Assembly (NCBI RefSeq): GCF_001294205.1
Contig: NZ_LAQT01000003.1
Location: forward strand, 62,001 to 126,000
Source: Amantichitinum ursilacus
GTDB lineage: Bacteria > Pseudomonadota > Gammaproteobacteria > Burkholderiales > Chitinibacteraceae
Direction of reading: 5' to 3'
DNA: 64,000 nt
Shown: positions 27,397 to 36,254 of the stretch, piece after piece
Layout: each line of letters starts with the position of its first letter
Numbering within the stretch: position 1 is the stretch's first letter
Notes under the pieces: model-generated
The model's database searches: none
Told to the model about the DNA's origin: nothing
The model's input: the letters and a program-made list of their open reading frames with translations, nothing else
Made by a program: the position numbers and the translations under genes

Positions 27397-28404
27397 ATGA
27401 CGATCCGTATCGCCGTATTCGATAGCAAACGCTATGACCGTGCCGGCCTGGACACGGCCAACCAGCGCTACGGCTATGAAATCACCTATTTTGAAGACCG
27501 GCTGAACCGCCACACCACGCCGCTGGTGGCGGGCTTTGATGTGGTGTGCCCGTTTGTTAACGACAAGCTCGATCGCACCGTCATCGCCGAGCTGAAGCGC
27601 CAGGGCGTCAAGCTGATTGCGTTGCGCTGCGCCGGTTTTAATGGCGTTGATATCGTCGCCGCCGCTGAGATGGGGATTCCGGTGACGCGCGTGCCGGCGT
27701 ATTCGCCCGAGGCGGTGGCCGAGCATGTGTTTGCGCTGCTGCTGACGTTGGTGCGCAAAACACATCGCGCTTATCAACGTATTCGCGAAGGCAATTTCTC
27801 GCTGGATGGCCTGGTGGGCTTTAATCTGCACGGCCGTACCTTTGGCGTGGTGGGCGCGGGCAAGATCGGCATTGCGGCGATGAATATCGCCAAAGGTTTT
27901 GGCTGCCGCGTGCTGGCCAATGACAACAATGCCTCGCCCGAGCGCGCTGCTGAACTCGGTTGCGAATTTGTTGATCTGCCCACTTTGCTGGCGCAATCCG
28001 ACATCGTGTCTTTGCACGCGCCGCTGACCCCGGCCACGCAGCATATGATCAACGCCGAAACGCTGGCGCTGATGAAGCATGGCTCGGTCATCATCAACAC
28101 CAGTCGCGGTGGGCTGATCGACACCAAGGCGCTGTTGCGCGCGCTGAAAACCGGCAAGTTGTTTGGCGTGGGCTTGGATGTGTACGAGTACGAAGAAGGC
28201 GTGTTCTTTGAGGATTTGTCGCACGAGGCGCTGAAGGACGACATGCTGGCGCGGCTGACCACGTTTCCCAATGTGATGATCACATCACATCAGGGCTTTT
28301 TGACCGAAGAAGCGCTGACCGCCATTGCCGAGACCGTGCTTGAAAACGTCACGGCTTTCCAGAATGGACAGCCGTTGGTGAATGTCGTAAAACCCGGGGC
28401 ATGA
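27397..28404 (+). CDS. ldhA: D-lactate dehydrogenase (2-hydroxyacid dehydrogenase family)
   Basis: 335-residue NAD-dependent fermentative D-LDH that reduces pyruvate to D-lactate in the cytoplasm. Rossmann motif GAGKIG at 153-158, substrate Arg237 in NTSRGG, Glu266 in DVYEYE and His298 in TSHQG; the spacing of these three fits the D-LDH catalytic set. Also LRCAGFNGVD near residue 77, typical of LdhA rather than glycerate or phosphoglycerate dehydrogenases. The stop overlaps the start of a sensor kinase gene (ATGA). Confidence 0.93.
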   Translation: MTIRIAVFDSKRYDRAGLDTANQRYGYEITYFEDRLNRHTTPLVAGFDVVCPFVNDKLDRTVIAELKRQGVKLIALRCAGFNGVDIVAAAEMGIPVTRVPAYSPEAVAEHVFALLLTLVRKTHRAYQRIREGNFSLDGLVGFNLHGRTFGVVGAGKIGIAAMNIAKGFGCRVLANDNNASPERAAELGCEFVDLPTLLAQSDIVSLHAPLTPATQHMINAETLALMKHGSVIINTSRGGLIDTKALLRALKTGKLFGVGLDVYEYEEGVFFEDLSHEALKDDMLARLTTFPNVMITSHQGFLTEEALTAIAETVLENVTAFQNGQPLVNVVKPGA

Positions 28405-30638
28405 GCCCCCCACATCGATTTGCACGCTGGCTGCCGCTGATACCAGGCCTGTTGGCCGGCGTATTTACGCTGGCCTTCGCCGCCTATTTGTTGCAATCGC
28501 GCGACGAAGCCAGTAGCCAGCGCGCCGCCTTGCTGGAGCAGGATTTGCTATGGCAAAAGCAGGCGATCGAACAGCAGATTACCTTTGATCTGCAATCGTT
28601 GTCGGGGCTGGCGGCCACGCTGAATGTCACCGATCTCAACTCGCCCGTGTTTCAGGCGCGCGTGTTGTCGCTGATCCAGACCAGCCCCGAAATCAGCAGT
28701 CTGTCTATCCAGAATGGCCACGGCGAGGTGATCTGGCATACCTCGCAAACCGCGTGGGCGGTGCCGTATGAAGGCACGGGCGGCTGGAGCGACGTCACCC
28801 TGTCGCACGGCGAGCCTAAAGTCACCTACGCGGTGGCCACGCCGGACCATCGCAGCTTTATCGTGGCCAGCATTGCGCTGGATACGCTGTTGCAACAGCA
28901 AGTGCCGTGGTGGATTGCGCAGCGCTATCAGGTGTCGCTGCTGGACCATGACAACCATCCGGTGACTTCCAAATTCCAGCGCCAGCTCGATACCTCGGGC
29001 ATCAGCCACACCATTTTGCTGACCGCACCGCCGCTGGGCATGCAATTGAAGGCCGATCTGTACGCCACGTCCTTATCGGCCACCGGCGATATCCTGCCCG
29101 CCTTGTTGTTGATATTGGCCGTGTCGATGCTGGCTTCCACCGCCGCACTCAGCCGCATGATGCGCGTGCGCGCCGAAGCCGAGGTGCGGCTGAAGGCGGA
29201 AGTGGCGTTCCGGCATGCGGTGGATGCGTCGCTGAGCTCGGGCATGATCGCGTACGACCGTTATGGCCGCATCATCTATGCCAATCGCGCCTTCTGCGAA
29301 ATGGTCGGCTACAGCGCTGAAGAAATGCGCGACTTTAAAGCGCCGATGCCGTACTGGCCGCCCGAAGAATTCGAGCGCTGCCAAGCCACTTATGAAGCCA
29401 TCATCGCCGGCCATATCGAGCCGGGCGGTTTTATGGTGCGGCTGATGCGGCGCAATGGCGAACGCTTTGATGTGCGGATCAACGCCTCGCCGTTGGTGGA
29501 TGGCGACGGCCGCCATATCGGCTGGATGGGCTCCTTGCACGACGTGACCGAAATCCGCCGCGAGCGCGAAGCACTGCAGGCATCGCACGAACGCTTTGTG
29601 GCGGTGCTGAATGGTCTGGATGCCGCGGTGGCGGTGTCGGATGCCGAGACCGGCGAATTGCTGATGTCCAATCTGCAATTTGACCGCGCCTTCCAGTTGC
29701 CCGATCTGCGCGGCCGCTGCTGTATTTTGCCGTTTGTAACGCGCCGCGCCGAACCGCCGGTGGATGCGGAGTGGTACGACGGCTTTCGGGATCGCTGGTA
29801 TCAGATCAAGAGCCGGCAAAGCACGTGGGTGGATGGCTCGGCGGTGTGGCTGGAAATTGCCACCGACGCCACCGCGCTGAAATCCGCCAGTGAGCGCGAA
29901 CGTCAGCAAAACGAGGCGCTGCAACAAACGGCGCGCCTGATCAGCATGGGTGAAATGGCATCCAGTCTGGCGCACGAGCTGAACCAGCCGCTGGGCGCGA
30001 TTGCCAGTTATGTGTCGGGCTGCCGCAATGTGCTCTCAAGCGCCACGCCCAATCTGGGCCAGCTGGGGCAAGCGCTGGACAAGATGGGCGAACAAGCCAA
30101 ACGCGCGGGCCACATCATTCGAGGTATCCGCGAATTTGTGCAACGGCGCGCGCCGCGGCGCCAGCGCTGCGATATCAATACCTTGCTGGATACCGTGTTG
30201 GGCTTGTTGGGGCATGAAATCGTGCGGCGCATGGTGGATGTATCGATTCTGCAAAGCGAAGGCATGCCGCCGATATTTGCCGATGCCGTGATGCTGGAGC
30301 AGGTGTTGTTCAACCTGATCAAGAACGCGATGGAAGCCATGGATAACGTGCCCCCCGCGCAACGCATACTGGCCATCAATCTGACGCGCGAAGCCGATAT
30401 GTTGCGCGTGGTGATCGCCGACCGTGGCGTGGGCATTGCGCCCGAACAGCAAGAGCAGTTATTCAAGCCGTTCTACACCACCAAAGACACCGGCATGGGC
30501 ATCGGCCTGAACATTTGCCGCTCGATTATCGAACACCATCACGGCCGCATGGGCGTAGAAGCCAACCCGGGTGGCGGCACGCGCTTTTACTTTACGCTGC
30601 CGTTTTCCAGCGCCGAAGAAGTGGCGCTGGAACCGTAA
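28401..30638 (+). CDS. PAS-domain sensor histidine kinase
   Basis: 745 residues: membrane helix near 12-30, a periplasmic sensor domain of about 200 residues, a second helix near 228-248, one clear PAS domain (FRHAVDASLSSGMIAYDRYGRIIYAN onward in pieces, about 270-390) with a PAC-like WMGSLHDVTEI, a second PAS-like stretch to about 500, then the kinase core: phosphorylated His525 in SSLAHELNQPLGA, N-box LFNLIKNAMEAMD, G boxes DRGVGIAP and GMGIGLNI. HELNQPL is the DctB/FixL-type H-box. Overlaps the D-LDH stop and precedes the response regulator by 151 bases. Confidence 0.94.
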   Translation: MSPPHRFARWLPLIPGLLAGVFTLAFAAYLLQSRDEASSQRAALLEQDLLWQKQAIEQQITFDLQSLSGLAATLNVTDLNSPVFQARVLSLIQTSPEISSLSIQNGHGEVIWHTSQTAWAVPYEGTGGWSDVTLSHGEPKVTYAVATPDHRSFIVASIALDTLLQQQVPWWIAQRYQVSLLDHDNHPVTSKFQRQLDTSGISHTILLTAPPLGMQLKADLYATSLSATGDILPALLLILAVSMLASTAALSRMMRVRAEAEVRLKAEVAFRHAVDASLSSGMIAYDRYGRIIYANRAFCEMVGYSAEEMRDFKAPMPYWPPEEFERCQATYEAIIAGHIEPGGFMVRLMRRNGERFDVRINASPLVDGDGRHIGWMGSLHDVTEIRREREALQASHERFVAVLNGLDAAVAVSDAETGELLMSNLQFDRAFQLPDLRGRCCILPFVTRRAEPPVDAEWYDGFRDRWYQIKSRQSTWVDGSAVWLEIATDATALKSASERERQQNEALQQTARLISMGEMASSLAHELNQPLGAIASYVSGCRNVLSSATPNLGQLGQALDKMGEQAKRAGHIIRGIREFVQRRAPRRQRCDINTLLDTVLGLLGHEIVRRMVDVSILQSEGMPPIFADAVMLEQVLFNLIKNAMEAMDNVPPAQRILAINLTREADMLRVVIADRGVGIAPEQQEQLFKPFYTTKDTGMGIGLNICRSIIEHHHGRMGVEANPGGGTRFYFTLPFSSAEEVALEP

Positions 30639-30789
30639 ACACCGCCCTGATCGCCCGTAAACGGGGGTATGGGTAAAGGCCTGAACTATCGGGAACGCCA
30701 CAAAAGCGTTATAAAGGCTGCCGGAATTGCCGGGGGCGACATCGACGCCTGGGCCACAACAGCAAACAGCATTGAGGGAGCGCATCACC

Positions 30790-31425
30790 ATGAAAGCCAA
30801 CAACTTCGGCCGCATTGCGATCGTCGATGACGACGACGCGCTGCGCGACGCGCTGGCCTGGCTGTTTTCGACGCGTGACCACGAAGTACAAGCATTTGCT
30901 TCGGCCGAGCTGTTTCTGGCCGACTATGCGCCCGAGCGCTTTAGCTGCCTGATCCTGGATGTGCGCATGCCGGGCATGAGCGGTACCGAGTTGTTTGAGC
31001 GCCTGAAAGAATACGCATACACGCCGCCGGTGGTGTTTTTAACCGGCCACGGCGATGTGCCGATGGCGGTGGCGGCGCTGAAAGGCGGCGCGGCCGACTT
31101 TATCGAAAAGCCGTTTAGCGATAACGAGATTGTCGATCTGGTGGAAAACTGCCTGCGCGCCGACACCGCGCGCCGCAACCAGTGGCAAGCGCGCCACGCC
31201 GTCGAAATCCGCCTGTCCACACTCACCCCGCGCGAACGCGAAGTGATGAAGCTGATACTGACCGGCCGCCTGAACAAACAGATTGCCGATGATTTGTCGA
31301 TCAGCATGAAAACCGTGGAAGTGCATCGCGCGCGCATTCTGGAAAAGATGCACGTCAAAACCGCGATGGAACTGGCGGCGCTGCTGCGCGATGCGCAGAT
31401 CGACACCAATAATCCGACTGAATAA
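30790..31425 (+). CDS. FixJ-family response regulator
   Basis: 211 residues from ATG 30790 (SD GGGAG at 30776-30780). Receiver domain with acidic pocket IVDDDDAL, phospho-acceptor Asp57 in LILDVRMPGMSG and Lys in FIEKPF; then a LuxR/FixJ helix-turn-helix, LTPREREVMKLILTGRLNKQIAD and SMKTVEVHRARILEKM. It is the evident partner of the kinase upstream, as in FixLJ, TodST and DctB-like pairs. Target genes are not shown by the sequence; the co-transcribed D-LDH gene is a candidate for co-regulation. Confidence 0.95.
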   Translation: MKANNFGRIAIVDDDDALRDALAWLFSTRDHEVQAFASAELFLADYAPERFSCLILDVRMPGMSGTELFERLKEYAYTPPVVFLTGHGDVPMAVAALKGGAADFIEKPFSDNEIVDLVENCLRADTARRNQWQARHAVEIRLSTLTPREREVMKLILTGRLNKQIADDLSISMKTVEVHRARILEKMHVKTAMELAALLRDAQIDTNNPTE

Positions 31426-31502
31426 ACGTTTTTGTTTTTTGATTGATGTGCCGTCGCCCGCGCGTTTTTGCCGGGCGGCGCCGTTTTAAAAGCCTGCCGC
31501 CC

Positions 31503-32282
31503 ATGTCTGCCCAACATTTTTTGATGGTGATTTCGCCTGCCAAGACGCTCGATTTCACTTCCCCGCTGCCCACCACACGCCATACGCAACCGCAGTTTCT
31601 GCCGCAATCACGTCAGCTGATTGATTTGCTGCGCCAGCAAACGCCAGCGCAAATCAGTGCGTTGATGGGCATTTCGGATGAACTGGCGGCGCTGAACGTC
31701 AGCCGCTATCAAAGCTGGCAAACGCCGTTTACCCCCGACAATTCACGGCCCGCCTTACTGGCGTTTATGGGCGACGTGTATGAAGGCCTGAATGCGGCCA
31801 GCATGAGCGAAAAAGGCTTTGATTATCTGGAACGCCATCTGCGGATTCTGTCGGGGCTGTACGGCGTGCTAAAGCCGTTTGACCTGATGCAACCGTACCG
31901 GCTGGAAATGGGCAAGCCGCTGGCCAATGCGGCCGGGCGCAATCTGTACGCATTCTGGGGCGATACGCTGACGCAAACGCTCAATGCGGAGCAACCGGCG
32001 GTGCTGGTTAATCTGGCCTCGGATGAGTATTTCAAATCGGTCAAACCCAAGGCGCTGGCCTGCCCGGTGATTACGCCGGTGTTTGAGGATTACAAAGGCG
32101 GCCGCTACAAGATCATCAGCTTTTACGCCAAACGCGCGCGCGGGCTGATGGTGCGCTATGCCACGCAGCACCATATTGCTGACGTCAACAAGCTCAAACA
32201 TTTTGATCTGGAAGGTTATGCGTTTGTGCCGGATGAGAGCGATGCGCTGCGTTGGGTGTTCCGGCGCAAGATCGCGGCGTAA
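31503..32282 (+). CDS. yaaA: Peroxide-stress protein YaaA
   Basis: 259 residues from ATG 31503 (MSAQHFLMVISPAKTLDF); E. coli YaaA is 258. YaaA lowers free iron and limits oxidative damage, and has DNA-binding ability. Conserved blocks are VISPAKTLDF, FMGDVYEGLNA, LRILSGLYGVLKPFDLMQPYRLEMG, VNLASDEYFKSV and SFYAKRARGLMVRY. A later in-frame ATG (31524) would remove seven residues. Confidence 0.95.
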   Translation: MSAQHFLMVISPAKTLDFTSPLPTTRHTQPQFLPQSRQLIDLLRQQTPAQISALMGISDELAALNVSRYQSWQTPFTPDNSRPALLAFMGDVYEGLNAASMSEKGFDYLERHLRILSGLYGVLKPFDLMQPYRLEMGKPLANAAGRNLYAFWGDTLTQTLNAEQPAVLVNLASDEYFKSVKPKALACPVITPVFEDYKGGRYKIISFYAKRARGLMVRYATQHHIADVNKLKHFDLEGYAFVPDESDALRWVFRRKIAA

Positions 32283-32288
32283 CGCACC

Positions 32289-32879
32289 CTAAGTGTCGGT
32301 GATGCGGGCGCGGCCTTGGGTCAGGTCGCGCAGTTGGTCGTGTGCGTGGGCGGCGGCGGTTTCGGGCAATTCGATGACCATTTTGACGCGCAAGCCATGG
32401 TCGGCCTCAACCAGTGCGTAGCCATTGCCGCCCAGCCAGTGCCGCACGCGCGCCTCATCGGCGTAATCCACTTCAACGTTTAAGCGAAGTTGCGCAATGC
32501 GTTCCACCAGCGTGGCCTGTTGCATCGCTTTGGCGATCGCATCGGTATACGCGCGCACCAGCCCGCCCGCGCCGAGTTTGACGCCGCCGTAATAGCGCAC
32601 CACGGTGGCCAGCACGCCATCCACGTGTTGATGCCGCAATACTTCCAGCATCGGTCGCCCGGCCGTGCCGCTGGGCTCGCCGTCATCCGACATCCCCGAT
32701 TGCCCACCCGCCAGCAAGGCCCAGCACACATGCGTGGCGGTCGGGTGCGCGACACGGGTTTGCTCGATTAGCGCCAGCGCGCTGGCGCGGTCGGCCACCG
32801 GCAGCACGCTGCCCAGAAAACGGCTTTTCTTGATTTCCAGTTCGGTATGCACCGGCTGGGCGAGCGTAAATACAGGCAT
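32289..32879 (-). CDS. IMPACT/YigZ family protein
   Basis: 196 residues of the YigZ/IMPACT family. The N-terminal UPF0029 domain shows EIKKSRFLGSV, SDDGEPSGTAGRPMLEVL and VVRYYGGVKLGAGGLVRAY, all invariant family blocks; the C-terminal part is a small ferredoxin-like domain. The biochemical role in bacteria is unclear, though the eukaryotic relative IMPACT regulates GCN2. It ends only seven bases from yaaA on the other strand. Confidence 0.92.
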   Translation of the reverse strand: MPVFTLAQPVHTELEIKKSRFLGSVLPVADRASALALIEQTRVAHPTATHVCWALLAGGQSGMSDDGEPSGTAGRPMLEVLRHQHVDGVLATVVRYYGGVKLGAGGLVRAYTDAIAKAMQQATLVERIAQLRLNVEVDYADEARVRHWLGGNGYALVEADHGLRVKMVIELPETAAAHAHDQLRDLTQGRARITDT

Positions 32880-32927
32880 GGCGGCGACAACCGGCGCGTT
32901 CAGAACAAGACCGCCATTGTAGGCGGC

Positions 32928-33755
32928 TTAGCCCGCCGGGGTTTGATCACAGGCACTGAGTTTGCAGAACAGCGTTTCGGCATCGGCCGCGTCAAGCGGG
33001 TAGTGCAGTTGCTCGTTGATGGCGGTATGCAGCAGCGCCGGGCTATCGATAACGGTTTCGTGCCGCTCTTCGCCGCTCTGCACGGTCATGCGCAGATTGT
33101 TAAAGGTGATACGGCCCGTGGGGGTCAGGCGTATCGCCATCAAATGGCCTAAAAACGGTGAGGCCGGATGCGTGGCGGTATAGTGATGCGCCAGCGCGCA
33201 ATCCACCGCAAACACCGGGTCTAGATCAAACCAGTACAGCGGTAACCAATGACCGCGGCGTTCGTATTCAAACACCCAGCCACCCGCGTGGGTGCGATAT
33301 TGCAGCGTGCCGTCGAGTTGATGGAAGGGCTGGCCTGTTTGCAACCGCGCCGGTTCGCGCAGGCTGTTGGCGCCAAAGCCGACATCCACCACCCAGGTTT
33401 CGCCCGCACCCAGTTTCACCGTCAACACCTGATGCGTGCGCGGTTGTTCTTCCAGCGGGCCACCGGCCACCAGCACGCGCGCCAGATGGCTTTGCACGTC
33501 GTAACCGAGCTCGCTTAGCAGCCGCGCAAACGCGCCATTCAATTCAAAACAGTAGCCGCCCAGGCGCTCATCCAGCACACGCTTTTGCAACGCATCGGCG
33601 TCCAGCGTGTTCTGCCGGCCCAGCAGCAAATCAATATTGTTGAACGGCAAGGCCTGCTGATGCGCGCGATGCAGTACCTGCAAGCGCGTTAACGGGTCTG
33701 CGGGCAGGGGCTCGGTCATGCCGAGTAGGGCCAGGTATTGGTCTAGAAACGCCAT
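32928..33755 (-). CDS. nat: Arylamine N-acetyltransferase
   Basis: 275-residue NAT enzyme that moves acetyl from acetyl-CoA to arylamines or hydrazines. The catalytic triad is readable: Cys69 in GGYCFELNG, His108 in RTHQVLTV and Asp124 in WVVDVGFG. N-terminal LHRAHQQALPFNNIDLLLG is also typical. No recognisable pathway partner sits next to it; asd lies upstream on the same strand behind a terminator. Confidence 0.93.
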   Translation of the reverse strand: MAFLDQYLALLGMTEPLPADPLTRLQVLHRAHQQALPFNNIDLLLGRQNTLDADALQKRVLDERLGGYCFELNGAFARLLSELGYDVQSHLARVLVAGGPLEEQPRTHQVLTVKLGAGETWVVDVGFGANSLREPARLQTGQPFHQLDGTLQYRTHAGGWVFEYERRGHWLPLYWFDLDPVFAVDCALAHHYTATHPASPFLGHLMAIRLTPTGRITFNNLRMTVQSGEERHETVIDSPALLHTAINEQLHYPLDAADAETLFCKLSACDQTPAG

Positions 33756-33800
33756 GGGGTCGCTCGATCGGTAAAAGTAAAAGCGCCCTGACGCTACCAG

Positions 33801-33830
33801 ATAAAAAAACAGGACGCATCTGGCGTCCTG
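33801..33830 (-). terminator. Rho-independent terminator of asd
   Basis: CAGGACGC (33810-33817) and GCGTCCTG (33823-33830) form an 8-bp stem with a 5-base loop, followed on the minus strand by seven T residues. It lies about 28 bases past the asd stop and separates asd from nat. Confidence 0.88.
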
Positions 33831-33857
33831 TATCTTTGCGGCGGCTAATTTGTACGC

Positions 33858-34967
33858 TTACTTGTCCAGCAGAATCCGCAGCATGCGGCGCAGCGGTTCG
33901 GCCGCGCCCCACAACAGCTGGTCACCAATCACAAACGCGCTAATGTATTCCGGGCCCATGTTCAGTTTGCGCACACGGCCCACGCCCACTTCCAGGCCAC
34001 CGGTGATGGCGGCGGGCGTCAGGTTTTGCTCGGTGATGCTGCGATCATTCGGCACCCACTTCACCCACGGGTTGGACGACTGGATCAGCGCTTCGATTTC
34101 GGCCAGCGGCAGGTCTTTTTTCAGCTTGATGGTCAGCGCCAGGCTGTGGCAACGCATCGCGCCGATGCGCACACACAGGCCATCGACCGGGATGGTGTGC
34201 TCCGTGCCCAGAATCTTGTTGACCTCGGCCTGGCCTTTCCATTCTTCCTTGCTCTGGCCGTTTTCCAGCTGCTTGTCGATCCAGGGGATCAGACCGCCCG
34301 CCAGCGGCGCCGGGAAGAACTCGGTCGGCACGTCTTCGCGGATGGCCTTGGCCACCTTGCGATCAATTTCCAGAATGGCCGAAGCCGGGTTGGCCAGATC
34401 ATCCGCCACGGCGGCGTTGATCACGCCCATGCCTTTGACCAGCTCGCGCATATTGTTGGCGCCCGCGCCCGATGCAGCTTGATAGGTCATCGAACTGACC
34501 CATTCCACCAGGTTTTCGCGGAACAGACCGCCCACGCCCATCAGCAGGATGGAGTTGGTACAGTTGCCGCCGGCAAAGTTTTTTACGCCGTTAGCCACGG
34601 CATTGCGGATCAGGCCATCGTTGACCGGGTCCAGAATGATGACGGTGTCGTCTTCCATGCGCAGCGTGGAGGCGGCGTCGATCCAGTAGCCGTTCCAGCC
34701 CGAGGCGCGCAGGCGACGGAACACGTCGTTGGTGTAATCGCCACCCTGGCACGAAATGATGACGTCCATGGCCGCCAGTTCGTCGAGGTTATGCGCATCT
34801 TTAAGGGTGCCGCCGGTTTTGCCGCCGAATTCAGGCGCGGCTTTGCCGGCCTGCGATGTAGTGAAGAACACCGGTTCAATCAGGTCGAAATCTTTTTCTT
34901 CCTGCATACGCTGCATCAATACGGAACCTACCATTCCGCGCCAGCCAACCAGGCCCACCTTTTTCAT
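33858..34967 (-). CDS. asd: Aspartate-semialdehyde dehydrogenase
   Basis: 369 residues, the long proteobacterial Asd that makes aspartate semialdehyde for lysine, threonine, methionine and DAP synthesis. NADP motif [15 protein letters not shown] at the N-terminus, catalytic Cys136 in GGNCTNS, then [15 protein letters not shown] and [17 protein letters not shown] with the active-site His. SD AAAGGG precedes the ATG. Monocistronic: divergent from dtd and closed by its own terminator. Confidence 0.97.
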   Translation of the reverse strand: MKKVGLVGWRGMVGSVLMQRMQEEKDFDLIEPVFFTTSQAGKAAPEFGGKTGGTLKDAHNLDELAAMDVIISCQGGDYTNDVFRRLRASGWNGYWIDAASTLRMEDDTVIILDPVNDGLIRNAVANGVKNFAGGNCTNSILLMGVGGLFRENLVEWVSSMTYQAASGAGANNMRELVKGMGVINAAVADDLANPASAILEIDRKVAKAIREDVPTEFFPAPLAGGLIPWIDKQLENGQSKEEWKGQAEVNKILGTEHTIPVDGLCVRIGAMRCHSLALTIKLKKDLPLAEIEALIQSSNPWVKWVPNDRSITEQNLTPAAITGGLEVGVGRVRKLNMGPEYISAFVIGDQLLWGAAEPLRRMLRILLDK

Positions 34968-35129
34968 CGTCGTACCCTTTACAGTTGCGTTTTGCCAAAG
35001 TGAACGATCGATATTAGAGAAGTTCTGTATTGAGCGCCAGTATGGGGCGTGCCGACTGCGACATTCGGCGGATATGAAAGCAAATGGTGCAGTTATTGCG
35101 CTTATGATCGGCGTTTTGCAGGAGGATTT

Positions 35130-35582
35130 ATGCGGGTGTTGTTACAACGCGTGACGCAAGCGCGCGTCGAAGTGGCCAGCGAGGTGGTCGGCCAGATTGG
35201 AGAAGGTCTGTTATTGCTGGTGGGCATCGAGCCCGCCGATACCGCTAAAGACGTCGCGTGGATGAGCGCCAAGGTCAGCAAGTTGCGCGTGTTTGGCGAT
35301 GCCGACGGGGTGATGAACCGCTCGGTGTTGGATAGTGGCGGCGAGGTGCTGGCGGTGTCGCAATTTACGTTGTTTGGCTCGTATCGCAACGGCAATCGGC
35401 CGTCGTGGATGGGCGCAGCGCGCGGCGAGCAGGCGACCGGGTTGTTCGATGCCTTTGTCGAGCAGATGGCCGCGTTGTTGGGCAAACCGGTGCCAACCGG
35501 GGTGTTTGGCGCGGACATGCAGGTGCATCTGGTTAATGATGGCCCGGTTACATTAATGCTGGACTCGCGTAATCCGGAATAG
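35130..35582 (+). CDS. dtd: D-aminoacyl-tRNA deacylase
   Basis: 150 residues from ATG 35130, fixed by AGGAGG nine bases upstream. Dtd removes D-amino acids (and Gly from tRNA-Ala) mischarged on tRNA. Signature motifs SQFTLFG and NDGPVTLML (the cross-subunit GPVT containing the specificity loop) are both present, as is the N-terminal [15 protein letters not shown]. Confidence 0.96.
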   Translation: MRVLLQRVTQARVEVASEVVGQIGEGLLLLVGIEPADTAKDVAWMSAKVSKLRVFGDADGVMNRSVLDSGGEVLAVSQFTLFGSYRNGNRPSWMGAARGEQATGLFDAFVEQMAALLGKPVPTGVFGADMQVHLVNDGPVTLMLDSRNPE

Positions 35583-35654
35583 GATTGCATGATGTCCGGA
35601 TTAGTCCGCTAGTCGACCGGAACCGGCATTATTAAAGGCGGGGCGGCGTACTAC

Positions 35655-35670
35655 AGTATGGCTGTATACT
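35655..35670. promoter_or_regulatory. Short palindrome overlapping a TATACT box before the cysteine-hydrolase gene
   Basis: AGTAT (35655-35659) and ATACT (35666-35670) are inverted around six bases; the right arm is part of TATACT (35665-35670), a good -10 hexamer. No consensus -35 lies 16-18 bases upstream, as expected if an activator is needed. It lies 18 bases before the GTG of the hydrolase gene, so the transcript leader would be short. The neighbouring AraC-type regulator is the natural candidate to bind it. Confidence 0.4.
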
Positions 35671-35687
35671 ACTCAGGAGCCGCCCTT

Positions 35688-36254
35688 GTGAACACGCCCG
35701 TCAAATCTGCGTTGCTGGTGATCGATGTACAGCAGTCGTTTACCCAACGTCCGTTCTGGGATGAAACCGACATGCCCGCGTACCGGCAACATCAACTTGA
35801 TCTGATCGCCGGGTACCAGGCGCGCGGGCTGCCGGTGGTGCAGGTTTTCCATCACAGCCAGGGCGCGTTCGATCCGGCCAACGGGTTTTGCGTAGCGCTG
35901 GACTGGTTGCCCAGACAGGCCGATGCCACGTTCAACAAGCATGTGCACAACGCGTTGACCGAAAGCGGTTTGCTGGCCTGGTTGCAGCAACATCAGATCA
36001 CGCATCTGAGCATCAGCGGCATCCGCACCGAACAATGCTGCGAAACCACCGCGCGCGTGGCGTCGGACCTGGGTTTCGCGGTCGACTTTGTCTCGGAAGC
36101 CACGCTGACCTGGCCGATGCAGCACGCGGACGGCAGCACCTTGTCGGCGGCACAAATCAAACATCGTACGGAGCTGGTGCTGGCGGATCGTTTTGCCCGC
36201 GTCGTGACGGTGGCGCAATGTCTGGCGGGGTTGGATGCAGCCGTCGCCGCTTGA
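35688..36254 (+). CDS. Isochorismatase-family cysteine hydrolase
   Basis: 188 residues from GTG 35688, chosen because CAGGAG lies at 35674-35679 with eight bases of spacing; the frame upstream of it has no SD. The fold is nicotinamidase/isochorismatase-like: Asp13 in LLVIDVQQSF, Lys near residue 84 (TFNKHVHNA), and the nucleophile Cys in SGIRTEQCCETTAR. The substrate (an amide or isochorismate-like ester) cannot be told from sequence. It overlaps the next regulator gene by 20 bases, so the regulator likely controls it. Confidence 0.88.
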   Translation: MNTPVKSALLVIDVQQSFTQRPFWDETDMPAYRQHQLDLIAGYQARGLPVVQVFHHSQGAFDPANGFCVALDWLPRQADATFNKHVHNALTESGLLAWLQQHQITHLSISGIRTEQCCETTARVASDLGFAVDFVSEATLTWPMQHADGSTLSAAQIKHRTELVLADRFARVVTVAQCLAGLDAAVAA

